From: Tetrapyrgos nigripes | Taxonomy: Eukaryota > Basidiomycota > Agaricomycetes > Agaricales > Campanellaceae | Direction of reading: 5' to 3' | Assembly (NCBI GenBank): GCA_013368315.1 | Contig: JAACJM010000146.1 | Coordinates: forward strand, 148,703-212,702 | Length of the DNA: 64,000 nucleotides | Shown: positions 49,452-58,782 of the stretch, piece after piece | How positions within the stretch are numbered: position 1 is the stretch's first letter | Layout: every line of letters begins with the position of its first letter | The notes under the pieces: model-generated | The model's input: the letters and a program-made list of their open reading frames with translations, nothing else | What the model was told of the DNA's origin: nothing | Databases searched by the model: none | Translations under genes and position numbers: made by a program

Positions 49452-50832
49452 ATCCGTGCATTTACTAAATGCAATACATTTGTGGTCCGGACTGAGTGAC
49501 ATGGACCCTACAGACCCACTACCGCTAACACCACTACCGAGCCAGTGTAAGACGTCTGGCATGAGGACTTGGGATCTATAACATGAAAACGGAAGAAGAG
49601 ACATCGTTAGTTGAGTAGACGATGAAGGAAGCAAAGTGGTGAAATGGAAAACGTACCTCATATCCTTAACACCCACAATAATCTCCGTACTCGCGAAATA
49701 CCTATCCGCTGAACCCTCCCCTCTCTTCCTCAAATTATACTCCAAGTATTTTGTCACATCCCCCAACGCCTTCCCTTCTTTCTGAAAGTAAACCACAACA
49801 CCCACACCTTTCTTCTTCTCATCTTTAGCCATATCTACCTGAACATCCTGCGCCGCCTGAATACACTCTTCAATTGCATACACCAGATATCACTTCCAAA
49901 TACGTCGCTTCGTTGGATTGGTCGTGGATTTGGAGAGTAACGTGGACGTCGGATGAAGAGGAGAGAAGGGTGGGATCACCAAAGATACAGATGATAAAGT
50001 TACTGATTCAAGATTGGGGGAAGGAAGGTTTTTGATGTTGGGTTGCGTGATAATTTCGGGGTACATTCCACCGGTTTCCTTGAAGAGGGAACGACGGAGG
50101 ATGATTTCGGAACTGTGGAGGAGAGATACGACAAGAATGAATAAAGGTGATGGAGGAAAAGAGTTGAAGAAGAGTGATAAGTCAGCAAGTGACGACAAAG
50201 AGAAAAATGGATGACTCACATCCCAAACCTCTCAGCTAAACCAGGCAAATAGCAAACGGGCTCTACTGTCGCCTTACTCACAGCAACCTCCATCCCAGGA
50301 TCAAATACTCATATTCACACTGTCATCCTTCCACTCACAATCCTCCCATCCACGTCAATCTCCCCTCTCCTCACAGTCTCATCCAACTCACTCAGCTTTA
50401 TATGCGCACGTGTAACCACAATCGAAGGCTGGATATCCAACCTCTCGCCGCCTCCTTCCTTAGTACGAAGCTAGTTAGCGAAGATCTGAGGAACAAAATG
50501 ACCCCATAGAACGAAAGACGATTTTGCCGGGTTTCCACCATGATTCGTTGGGTGGGACGGTCAAAATAGTAGGGACAATGGGAAGGAGAGGTGCAAACAC
50601 AGTAGATGAAATAGGAACCGGAGTGGCCACCAGGAGCGTTGAGAAGTTTGATGAAGAAGGAGGATGGGAGCAGATGACTGGACCATGGACGAGTGTAGAG
50701 AGCAGGGTTGGATACTGTGTTGGTCGAGATACGTCGGGAGAAAAGGAAGGCGTACGCAGACCTAGCCATCAATAACGCAAAGCACGCAACATCTGAGTGA
50801 GAATGTGGCCTATCTTCCAACCCGTCAGCCAA
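49452..50832 (-). pseudogene. URC1-type GTP cyclohydrolase II-like pseudogene, body
   Basis: URC1 proteins belong to the fungal uracil catabolism (URC) pathway and resemble GTP cyclohydrolase II. Minus-strand fragments in order: GGHSGSYFIY (50640-50610); PPNESWWKPGKIVF and SMGHFVPQ in the next frame (50550-50490); LDIQPSIVVTRAHIKLSELD with ETVRRGEIDVDGRI (50440-50340); VSKATVEPVCYLPGLAERFG (50300-50220); SEIILRRSLFKETGGMYPEI (50115-50060); AIEECIQAAQDVQVDMAKDE, VVYFQKEGKALGDVTKYLEY and NLRKRGEGSADRYFASTEII then VGVKDM (49880-49660); LMPDVLHWLG (49560-49530). Frames jump between pieces and the C-terminal exon is elsewhere (47548-47694). The gene is dead but the order of blocks is complete. Confidence 0.75.
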
Positions 50833-51423
50833 GAATGACCTTAATATGAAACATCCAACCGTTCACCTCCCCCCTCAAAATCGACAGCCTCTATATCTTC
50901 CCCTCAAGCCTGACCCCGTAGGCGTGGTCACCATCTTCTTCGCCACTTGTAAATGGTTCAGTACTTCCTCCACCAAAAGATGTATAACCCTGTCGCTGTG
51001 AAACAGGAAGTCACCCCGGTTGAGTATTTCGAATGTTCGGATACGTGGTATGGATTTCGGTGGGCAGATAGAAACATGAAATGGTGCAATGACTTCATGC
51101 AGTTACTATTAGAAGGAAAGAATTTGCACTGGAGAGAGAGCAGGACCTTCCCGGTCTATGGATTCCGCATGGATGTTAAGAGAGAGAGACGCGTTTGTTT
51201 GGTTGTGTTGAGATCAAACGCTTTCACTGGTGCCATGTACCGCCAACTACTTGTAGTCCCTCATGCAAGTGGACGATGCCTGGTAAGTTACATTGTGTAG
51301 CTGCTACATGTATGCTAAGGGTCACTCCAAAGCTCCTCAAATCCGGCTACGCTTCGGAGAAAAGATGTATACAAGTGAGTTTTAACTTTTTTCTTCGAGG
51401 AACGGTATAGATTCTAATTCAGG
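50833..51423 (+). other. Unassigned ORF region
   Basis: A plus-strand frame at 50953-51300 reads VQYFLHQKMYNPVAVKQEVT, WYGFRWADRNMKWCNDFMQL and MYRQLLVVPHASGRCLVSYI. It is 115 codons with ordinary composition and an ATG, but no recognised domain; it could be a relic exon. Confidence 0.25.
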
Positions 51424-51690
51424 CTAGGGGAAGTATGTAAAACTAGCCAGAAAGAACTACAACTCAAGCTCAGTCGGTATCCTGAAAGCATGCTCTCTGG
51501 AATCCTGAGCTTGAACGATATTCGATATTCGTACCCGGGGCAGAAAGCTAACCATTGCGTTCGTATACTCCAAGTGATTATCAGCCGTGAGTTCATTGCC
51601 TTCCATGTCAACACAGCACCTACAATATCATAGGCAGTGAGCATATGCTCTGCCAGGATACACAAAGTATCCCGTCCCATAACTACAGGG
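51424..51690 (-). pseudogene. Possible cytochrome P450 C-terminal remnant
   Basis: Minus strand: GRDTLCILAEHMLTAYDI fits the helix after the heme loop of fungal P450s (relatives read GR...A..S..A.FDI). After a frameshift comes DMEGNELTADNHLEYTNAMV followed by text ending AFRIPTELEL, like the usual tail (D..GN.I.....YT.G.VS.P..F.C.I.PRS). The heme-binding Cys loop itself is not seen. Moderate to low confidence. Confidence 0.4.
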
Positions 51691-52250
51691 AATCCCCCAC
51701 TCTCACGGTGATTTCTTCTTCAAGACATGCGTATTGTAGTACCGTTTTTCGGATACTACTTTAGTCTCCCCTATCCGCGCTCTTAGCGCCAACTTAGCGC
51801 GACGGTTCTATTTCAAGTATTTTGGTTCTTCTAGTCTTCTCTCCTTTCCTTACTTTTGATTATTCCCTCATTACGGATCGTATCAAATATCGTATGAGTT
51901 TTACTTATATTTTATCTCTCACTTTTTGTACCTTTCATTTGTACATTCAAACTGTAATTAGTTTTACTTTGACGTTCGATACATGTCTGGTGTTGTTCCT
52001 AGAAGCTGTAGAGTACGTATATATAGTCTATTAGCTACTTACAATATACCAGATTATCCCAGTGTCTTGTGTCCCAGTGTCATCTTGACTGTTTGTAAAG
52101 TTTTCGACTCTAGAACGGCATTATCAGTATTTCCAGTCGATCCCAGAAGCTCAATCACTTACTATTATCTTCCCGAGTTTTTCCTCAGGTCTTCATATTT
52201 ATCCTCTCCCTCGACAGTATGGGATTCTCCAGCTATCGACCAGCCTCTGA
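51691..52250. other. Intergenic, no supported gene
   Basis: AT-rich with no long frame and no repeat that I can pair. It is the last ordinary sequence before the repeat arrays. Confidence 0.5.
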
Positions 52251-52258
52251 GCATCTTA

Positions 52259-52273
52259 GGGTTAGGGTTATTA
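52259..52273 (+). repeat. Short interstitial telomere-like tract
   Basis: TTAGGGTTAGGGTTA, two and a half TTAGGG units, immediately before the G-rich minisatellite. It may be a scar of former end joining or chance. Confidence 0.6.
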
Positions 52274-52305
52274 GGACATCCTAGGGTTTGAGTAGGGGTC
52301 TACCC

Positions 52306-52508
52306 CAGGGGGGTAGGGGAGGGGCAGGATTTGGGCAGGGGAGGGGCAGGATTTGGGCAGGGGAGGGGCAGGATTTGGGTAGGGGAGGGGCAGGATTTGG
52401 GTAGGGGAGGGGCAGGATTTGGGTAGGGGAGGGGCAGGATTTGGGTAGGGGAGGGGCAGGGTTTGGGTAGAGGAAGGGGAGGATTTGGGCAGAGGAGGGG
52501 TAGGGGAG
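52306..52508. repeat. G-rich 23-bp minisatellite, about 8 copies
   Basis: The unit is GGGGAGGGGCAGGATTTGGG plus CAG or TAG, repeated eight times with a C/T difference between early and late units. The plus strand has four or more G-runs per unit, so it meets the simple pattern for a G-quadruplex. The minus strand consequently reads as an uninterrupted proline-rich frame, which is a composition effect. Confidence 0.92.
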
Positions 52509-52732
52509 AGGGAGAGGAGAGACAGGAGAGAGATGTGTCTGCACTTACCTTGATTGTATATTTACTGCAAACTTTTTTCTGACATTGACTTACATTGATA
52601 GTATTTTTTTTTGTGAGATGAGGGAGAGGAGAGACAGGAGAGAGATGTGTCTGCACTTACCTTGATTGTATATTTACTGCAAACTTTTTTCTGACATTGA
52701 CTTACATTGATAGTATTTTTTTTTGTGAGATT
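52509..52732. repeat. 112-bp perfect or near-perfect tandem duplication
   Basis: Copies at 52509-52620 and 52621-52732, both containing AGATGTGTCTGCACTTACC and a T9 run. The last bases differ (GATGAGG versus GATTGGA). The copies are almost identical, so the duplication is recent. Confidence 0.93.
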
Positions 52733-52740
52733 GGAGTCCA

Positions 52741-53010
52741 ACACGCAGCTGGACTCTCAAGTCGTTCATGCTGCATGCAGAGTACTTATATTGATAGGAT
52801 TGAGATTTTGAGTAACACGCAGCTGGACGCTCAAGTCGTTCATGCTGCATGCAGAGTACTTATATTGATAGGATTGAGATTTTGAGTGACATGCAGCTGG
52901 ACACTCAAGTTGTTCATGCTGCGTGCAGAGTACTTATATTGATAGGATTGAGATTTTGAGTGACACGCAGCTGGACGCTCAAGTCGTCCATGCTGCGTGC
53001 AGAGTACTTA
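52741..53010. repeat. 74-bp tandem repeat, four copies
   Basis: Units begin at 52741, 52815, 52889 and 52963 with ACACGCAGCTGGACGCTCAA (variants ACATGCAG, GGACTCTC), then GTCGTTCATGCTGCATGCAG. The last unit is incomplete. Each unit contains GACGCTCAAGTCGTTC, an imperfect palindrome of the type that recurs through the next 5 kb. Confidence 0.93.
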
Positions 53011-53012
53011 TA

Positions 53013-53330
53013 TCTGCATGAACTTCTTGGTTGTTCATGCCTTGTTCCTCTCATTCATCTGCGTGGACGACTAAGTCGTTCACGCCTTTTTACTCTCATG
53101 AATCTGCATGAATGACTTGGTCGTTTACGCCTTTTTACTCACATGAATCTGTGTGAACGACTTGGTCATTCACGCCTTGTTCCTCATTCATCTGCGTGGA
53201 CGACCAAGTCGTTCACGCCTTTTTTCTCTTATGAATCTGCGTGAACGACTTGGTCGTTCACGCGATTTTACTCTCATTTATTCTGCGTGAACGACCAATT
53301 GTTCACGCTTTTTTATGCTCATTGGGTGAA
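53013..53330. repeat. ~45-bp tandem repeat, seven copies, each with a perfect hairpin
   Basis: Units read TGCGTGAACGACTTGGTCGT, then TCACGCCTTTTTACTCTCAT and GAATC, with variation. The core GTGAACGAC-TTG-GTCGTTCAC is a perfect 9-bp inverted repeat in the best copies (for example about 53241-53261). Changes in one arm (such as GGACGACTAAGTCGTTC) only partly follow in the other. Confidence 0.9.
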
Positions 53331-53339
53331 AGAGCACAT

Positions 53340-55650
53340 TAGATGTCTGGTGCACAGACCAAGTCAGAAGGCCTAGAGCGTTTGCTTGGTCCGTGCACAT
53401 CTGTACGCCCAAAGCTTCCATGAACGCTTTGGGCGTACAGATGCGGTGTGGGTGTTTCCTGTGCATGGACCAACCCAGAACGCCCAAAGCGTTTGGTTGG
53501 TCTGTGCACATCTGTACGCTCAAAGCGTTCACTGACGCTTTGGGCGTTCAGATGTCCTGTGGTTTCCTGTGTACGGACCAAGTCAGAACGCCCAAAGGGT
53601 CCATGAACGCTTTGGGCATACAGATGCGGTGTGGGTGTTTCCTGTGCACGGACCAACCCAGAACGCCCAAAGCGTTTGGTTGGTCTGTGCACATCTGTAC
53701 GCTCAAAGCGTTCACTGACGCTTTGGGCGTTCAGATGTCCTGTGGTTTCCTGTGTACGGACCAAGTCAGAACGCCCAAAGTGTTTGCTTGGTCTGTGCAC
53801 ATCTGTACGCCCAAAGCGTCCATGAACGCTTTGGGCGTACAGATGCGGTGTGGGTGTTTCCTGTGCACGGACCAACCCAGAACGCCCAAAGCGTTTGGTT
53901 GGTCCGTGCACATTTGTACGCTCAAAGCGTTCACTGACGCTTTGGGTGTTCAGATGTCCTGTGGTTTCCTGTGCACGGACCAACTCAGAACGCCCAAAGC
54001 GTTTGGTTGGTCTGTGCACATCTGTACGCTCAATGCGTCCATGAATGCTTTGGGCGTACAGATGCGGTGTGGGTGTTTCCTGCGCACGGACCAACCCAGA
54101 ACGCCCAAAGCGTTTGGTTGGTCCATGCACATTTGTACGCTCAAAGTGTTCACTGACGCTTTGGGCGTTCAGATGTCCTGTGGTTTCCTGTGTACGGACC
54201 AAGTCAGAACGCCCAAAGCGTTTGCTTGGTCTGTGCACATCTGTATGCCCAAAGCGTCCATGAACGCTTTGGGCGTACAGATGTGGTGTGGGTGTTTCCT
54301 GTGCACGGACCAACCCAGAACGCCCAAAGCGTTTGGTTGGTCCGTGCACATCTGTACGCTCAATGCGTCCATGAATGCTTTGGGCGTACAGATGCGGTGT
54401 GGGTGTTTCCTGCGCACGGACCAACCCAGAACGCCCAAAGCGTTTGGTTGGTCCGTGCACATCTGTATGCTCAAAGCGTTCACTGACGCTTTGGGCGTTC
54501 AGATGTCCTGTGGTTTCCTGTGCACGGACCAAGTCAGAACGCCCAAAGCGTTTGCTTGGTCTGTGCACATCTGTACGCCCAAAGCGTCCATGAACGCTTT
54601 GGGCGTACAGATGCGGTGTGGGTGTTTCCTGTGCACGGACCAACCCAGAACGCCCAAAGCGTTTGGTTGGTCCATGCACATCTGTACGCTCAATGCGTCC
54701 ATGAATGCTTTGGGCGTACAGATGCGGTGTGGGTGTTTCCTGCGCACGGACCAACCCAGAACGCCCAAAGCGTTTGGTTGGTCCGTGCACATTTGTACGC
54801 TCAAAGCGTTTACTGACGCTTTGGGCGTTCAGATGTCCTGTGGTTTCCTGTGCACGGACCAAGTCAGAACGCCCAAAGCGTTTGCTTGGTCTGTGCACAT
54901 CTGTACGCCCAAAGCGTCCATGAACGCTTTGGGCGTACAGATGCGGTGTGGGTGTTTCCTGTGCATGGACCAACCCAGAACGGCCAAAGCGTTTGGTTGG
55001 TCCGTGCACATCTGTACGCTCAATGCGTCCATGAACGCTTTGGGCGTACAGATGCGGTGTGGGTGTTTCCTGCGCACGGACCAACCCAGAACGCCCAAAG
55101 CGTTTGGTTGGTCCGTGCACATCTGTACGCTCAATGCGTCCATGAACGCTTTGGGCGTACAGATGCGGTGTGGGTGTTTTCTGCGCACGGACCAACCCAG
55201 AACGCCCAAAGCGTTTGGTTGGTCCGTGCACATCTGTACGCTCAAAGCGTCCATGAACGCTTTGGGCGTACAGATGCAGTCTGGGTGTTTCCTGTGCACG
55301 GACCAACCCAGAACGCCCAAAGCGTTTGGTTGGTCCGTGCACATCTGTACGCTCAAAGCGTTCACCGACGCTTTGGGCGTTCAGATGTCCTGTGGTCCTG
55401 TGCACGGACCAAGTCAGAACGCCCAAAGCGTTTGCTTTCTCCGTGCACGTCTGTACGCCCAAAACGTCCGTGAACGCTTTGGGCGTACAAATGTGGTGTG
55501 GATGTTTCCTGTGCACGGACCAACTCAGAACGCCAAAGCGTTTGGTTGGTCCTTGCACATCTGTATGCCCAAAGCATTAGTGAACGCTTTGGGCGTTCAG
55601 ATGTCCTGTGCACGGACCGTTTGCTTGGTCCGCACATCTGGACGCTCAAA
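53340..55650. repeat. Palindromic satellite: 21 units of 111/108 bp organised in 330-bp trimers
   Basis: Taking the GGGCG of TTTGGGCGT as anchor, units begin at 53431, 53542, 53614, 53725, 53833, 53944, 54052, 54163, 54271, 54382, 54493, 54601, 54712, 54823, 54931, 55042, 55153, 55264, 55375, 55481 and 55591. Steps are 111 or 108 (one of 72, the last of 106 and 110), and in the middle of the array the pattern 111+111+108 repeats. Each unit is a long inverted repeat: ACGCTTTGGGCGTACAGATG and TGCACGGACCAACC pair with GGTTGGTCCGTGCA and CATCTGTACGCTCAAAGCGT. Because 111 and 108 are multiples of three, several frames on both strands stay open for over 2.2 kb. Confidence 0.95.
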
Positions 55651-55740
55651 GTGTGGGTTAGGGTTACATACATGTACGACTTGAGCGTACATGTACGACT
55701 TGAGCGTACATGTATGTTCCATGTGTGTACATGCATGAAA
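55651..55740. repeat. Short palindromic coda of the satellite region
   Basis: CATGTACGACTTGAGCGTA is repeated twice in tandem around 55672-55712, giving alternating CATGTACG/CGTACATG words. It begins with GGGTTAGGGTT at about 55655, another telomere-like scrap. Confidence 0.8.
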
Positions 55741-56100
55741 CGTCAAAGGCGGAGACTACATCTAATGTATCCGTCAATGTAGGTATGCAGATACGTGCAA
55801 GTAAAACCGTGTCTAATTAACGCGATCGCGTTAATTACATCATCAAGTCTTTCTCTCTCTCTTACCACTACCTCAACGACAGCCCTCGCTCTCAAATCAC
55901 ATCCTAGACCGGTCTTCGGATGACAGCAGTCTCCGGACACCCACCAGACAACAGCAGTCTCTGGCTACCGGTCAGGATCTTAGGAACTAGCAAGTTCCTC
56001 AACTCAACTCTCAGTGATGAAAAATCTCCGTAAAGTATGTCTTTTTTCATCGTTTTCTTTGCTTTTTGAGTCTAATCATCAGTTTTAAGACCATCCGAAT
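55741..56100. other. Spacer, no supported gene
   Basis: Between the satellite and the 450-bp array. Contains the perfect palindrome TTAACGCGATCGCGTTAA near 55817-55834 and otherwise nothing I can assign. Confidence 0.5.
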
Positions 56101-57420
56101 TGAATACCATCCACTCTGAGGCAATACACCACCCCGTTCTGGACACATCCATATCATCTCCTCCTCCTCAATACTACCTCCGCTCCTCCTCGTCCTATGG
56201 TTCAAATGTTGTCATCCTGGATTTGATTCTGGGGTTTTCCGACCGTCCGAATACGTTGGTAACGTTTTCGAAGCCGTAGCACGTTGTCCGGACTCGATAT
56301 GGCTCATTTTCGGGTTTTGGGATCTTTGCAGAGGGTATAACTTTCGAACGGGAGGTGTGCTTCTTTTATAAATGCTATATCCGTATTCTACTCACCAACC
56401 ACATTCCATAGCACCCCTCACTTGTCCTATTCCGTCAAAAATTGGCCAAGCTACAATACCCTCTCCCCCCGTCTTATACTGCTTCTACCAGCCTGATTCC
56501 TGCGCCTACATCCTTCTTTGAGCCCATTCCTTCCTTTTAGGACGTTATGAGCCCGTTACATTCGACTCTGGGGCACCCGCCATCAGGTCTTTTCAATATG
56601 TGCACCTGCACCTCCTCCCCCTTCCTATCTCCACGTCTCCTCGCCCTATTGTCCATATCTCTTCATCCAGGACTCGATTCTAGGGTTTAAGAGCCCTCCG
56701 AACACGATGGTAACGTTTCCGAAGGTGTAGCACATCGTCTGAGCTTGCTAACCCCGATTTTTGCCATTTTCGATTTTTTGAAAGGGTATAACTTTGGAAC
56801 GAGAGGTCCGTTCACTTTTTCAATCATATATTCGGATTTTGCTCATCAAGCCGATTCTATAGCATCCCCAACCTGTCCAATTCCATCAATAATTGGTGAA
56901 ACTACAGCTACCTCTCCTCCCCACCTAAAACTGCCTCTACCGTCGTCATCTCGGCGCTGAAATCCTTACCTAAGGCCATTCCTCCCTTGTTGGACCCCCA
57001 GAACCCACTACAGTCCATGCCGAGGACCTCCGACCCGTTTATCTCCAATATGCGAACCGAGTCCTCCTCCCCCTTACCACCTCCACTCCTCTTCGCCTCC
57101 TGGTCGAAATTTCTTCATGCCGGACTCCATTCCAGGGTTTCTCGACCCTCCGGACACGATGGCGATGTTTCCGAACGCGTATGACGTCGTCCGGGCTCGC
57201 TATCCCCGATTTCCGTGATTTTTGATTTTTTAAATGGCTATAACTTGGGAACGCGAAGTGCGTTCGCCTTTTTAATCACATATTTGTATTCTTCTCATAA
57301 AACTCATTCTATAGGACCCTTGACTTGCCCAATTCATCAAAATCTCGTCAGACTACAACCCGGCTCTCTCATCTCATCACCGTCTTTGGCATTGAACCTC
57401 CAGTCCTTGCCTGGTCATGT
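56100..57420 (+). repeat. ~450-bp tandem repeat, three diverged copies
   Basis: Conserved blocks follow in the same order at about 56205, 56651 and 57101: (CATCC)AGGACTCGATTCTAGGG, CCGAACACGATGGTAACGTT, a GATTTT(T/C)G run, GGGTATAACTTTGGAACG with AGAGGTCCGTTC, ATATTCGGATTTTGCTCAT, and CCTGTCCAATTCCATCA. Spacing is 446 and 450 bp. Copies differ at roughly a quarter of positions between these blocks, so the array is old or the blocks are under constraint. No shared protein frame is convincing. Confidence 0.85.
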
Positions 57421-58020
57421 ATGTTAGCAACATAGCCCAGTCACACACTATGCACCCTTTGGATACCTGCGCAACAGGAATCCGAAGATGTGTATAGTGA
57501 TGTAACAGTCCTATGAAGCCGTCTTTGGAGGAGAACTATGTACTCTCTTTAATATCATAATATATATGTTGATTTTGGATTTTATTTGTATGTAGATAGA
57601 TCTATGTATTCTGCTTCCACCGTCCTAGGAGGAAGCTCTGAACAGACCATGTAAACTCCGGTTTGCATGGTTTGTGGAAATATACTTGCACATGTACATG
57701 CATCTACATGCATGTATCTCCGCTGTGGCCGTTGTATCTGTGTGCATGCATGTACACACATATATCTCTGCCTTGATCGTTCCATGGTGTACAGTTCGCA
57801 AGTGCCGTTCTTCTTCCCTTCCTCGCGGTATTCGAATTCGTTTCATATGGCTCTGATCAACGAATTTGCTTCGTTGCTCAGTTCTTTAATTGGTTCACCA
57901 CCTTCCACCTCTCCTTGGCTTTAACATCGTTCCGCTCCGTTGTTCTCGCTATCCGGCCGTCATCCTCCATTTTCAAGGCCGTAGAATTTGATTAGAGCCA
58001 TTCCAAGTCCTCAATCTTTG
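57421..58020. other. Spacer, no supported gene
   Basis: Contains CATG/TGCATG-rich text (57670-57780, ACATGTACATGCATCTACAT-like) and no gene-like frame. Confidence 0.5.
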
Positions 58021-58047
58021 TCGTTCTTGCTAAGAGTCAAGAAAAAC

Positions 58048-58170
58048 ACTCGACGCTCAAAGCGTCGAGTACTTTACTCAACGCTCTAGTGGAGTTCTGA
58101 CGCTCAAAGCGTTGAGAACTTACTAGAGCCTCTCGGAACTCATTACGTTGCGGAACGCTTTGAGCGTCCA
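58048..58170. repeat. Isolated palindromic words related to the satellite core
   Basis: ACTCGACGCTCAAAGCGTCG followed by AGT (58048-58070) is a perfect palindrome with a 3-bp centre. GACGCTCAAAGCGTTGAG follows at about 58109, and GGAACGCTTTGAGCGTCC at about 58166. These share the ACGCTCAAAGCGT core with the 111/108-bp satellite but are not in tandem. Confidence 0.8.
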
Positions 58171-58249
58171 GCCGTCAGGGACTAGAATGTAGGATTGGGT
58201 TGAGGAAAAGATGTATGCGAAGAAGTGAGTGTAGTGGAGGCAATATTGG

Positions 58250-58560
58250 ATGAGGAGGAGAGGGCTTGTAGATTCACGAATTTTTGATGGAATAGTGCAA
58301 GTAGGGGTGCTTTTGAATCGATCTATTAAGTAGAATACGAATTTATTAAAGAGACAGCGAACGCACCTGTCGTTCCGAAGTTATAGCCTGTTCAATAAAC
58401 CCAAAAATGCATGGATAAGCTATATCTCCAAAACCACTTCCATCGTGTTTGGAGAGTAAAATAACCCCCGAATAGAGCTTTGGACAAGGAGATTCTAAGC
58501 AGGGGGCGAGGAGGAATGGAGTTGTTCGGGGTGAGGAGGAGCGGGTATGCATCTTGAGTC
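58250..58560 (-). repeat. Inverted copy of the 450-bp repeat family
   Basis: The reverse complement carries the same blocks as the array at 56100-57420: CCAAACACGATGGAAGTGG, GGCTATAACTTCGGAACGAC with AGGTGCGTTCG, TTCGTATTCTACTTAATAG, and AGCACCCCTACTTGCACTAT with TCCATCAAAAATTCG. It is a single copy in opposite orientation, ending about 40 bp before the telomere-type tract. Confidence 0.8.
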
Positions 58561-58602
58561 CGGACGTCTTCGGATGGCTTCCAGACCAGCACCATCGTGT
58601 TC

Positions 58603-58638
58603 TTAGGGTTAGGGTTAGGGTTAGGGTTAGGGTTAGGG
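58603..58638 (+). repeat. (TTAGGG)6 interstitial telomeric tract
   Basis: Six perfect TTAGGG units, the telomere repeat of most basidiomycetes, at the junction between subtelomeric repeats and the first Penelope-like copy. TTAGGG on the plus strand means the original chromosome end pointed right. Confidence 0.97.
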
Positions 58639-58707
58639 GGGTCGTCCACTCGAGCGCCGAAGGTGCGAGAGTGTAAGAAAGGGCTGTAGAGGGTTGCGAA
58701 AGTATGT

Positions 58708-58782
58708 AACTGGATAACGGGGAACCAGTTTCTGTGGTTCCAGGCCAATTACCGTTTCGTATTTATACTCTTCAGATCCGTT
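58708..58782 (-). ncRNA. Type I hammerhead ribozyme, copy 1
   Basis: Read on the minus strand, all core elements occur in order: stem I 5' strand AACGGAT; CTGAAGA (CUGANGA box); stem II GTAT-AA-ATAC; GAAA; stem III ACGG...CCGT closed by a 7-bp hairpin GGAACCA/TGGTTCC; U17; stem I 3' strand ATCC-A-GTT. The A15.1-U16.1 and A1.1-U2.1 pairs and the G10.1-C11.1 pair of the hammerhead are all present. Predicted cleavage follows the second T of CCGTT, between 58716 and 58715. Hammerheads are known from Penelope-like elements, including fungal ones. Activity is not shown. Confidence 0.85.

Noticed and set aside
52281..52656. Proline-rich minus-strand frames over the G-rich minisatellite
   Set aside because: Products of translating the 23-bp repeat; no start context, no conservation outside the repeat.
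52738..53330. Regular repeats as a CRISPR-like array
   Set aside because: Eukaryotic context, repeats are directly adjacent without unique spacers, and no cas-type genes are present; these are tandem minisatellites.
53339..55684. The two overlapping 739- and 763-codon frames as ordinary protein genes
   Set aside because: They follow automatically from unit lengths divisible by three, overlap each other over almost their whole length, have low-complexity repeat peptides and no recognisable domain. Kept only as a finding.
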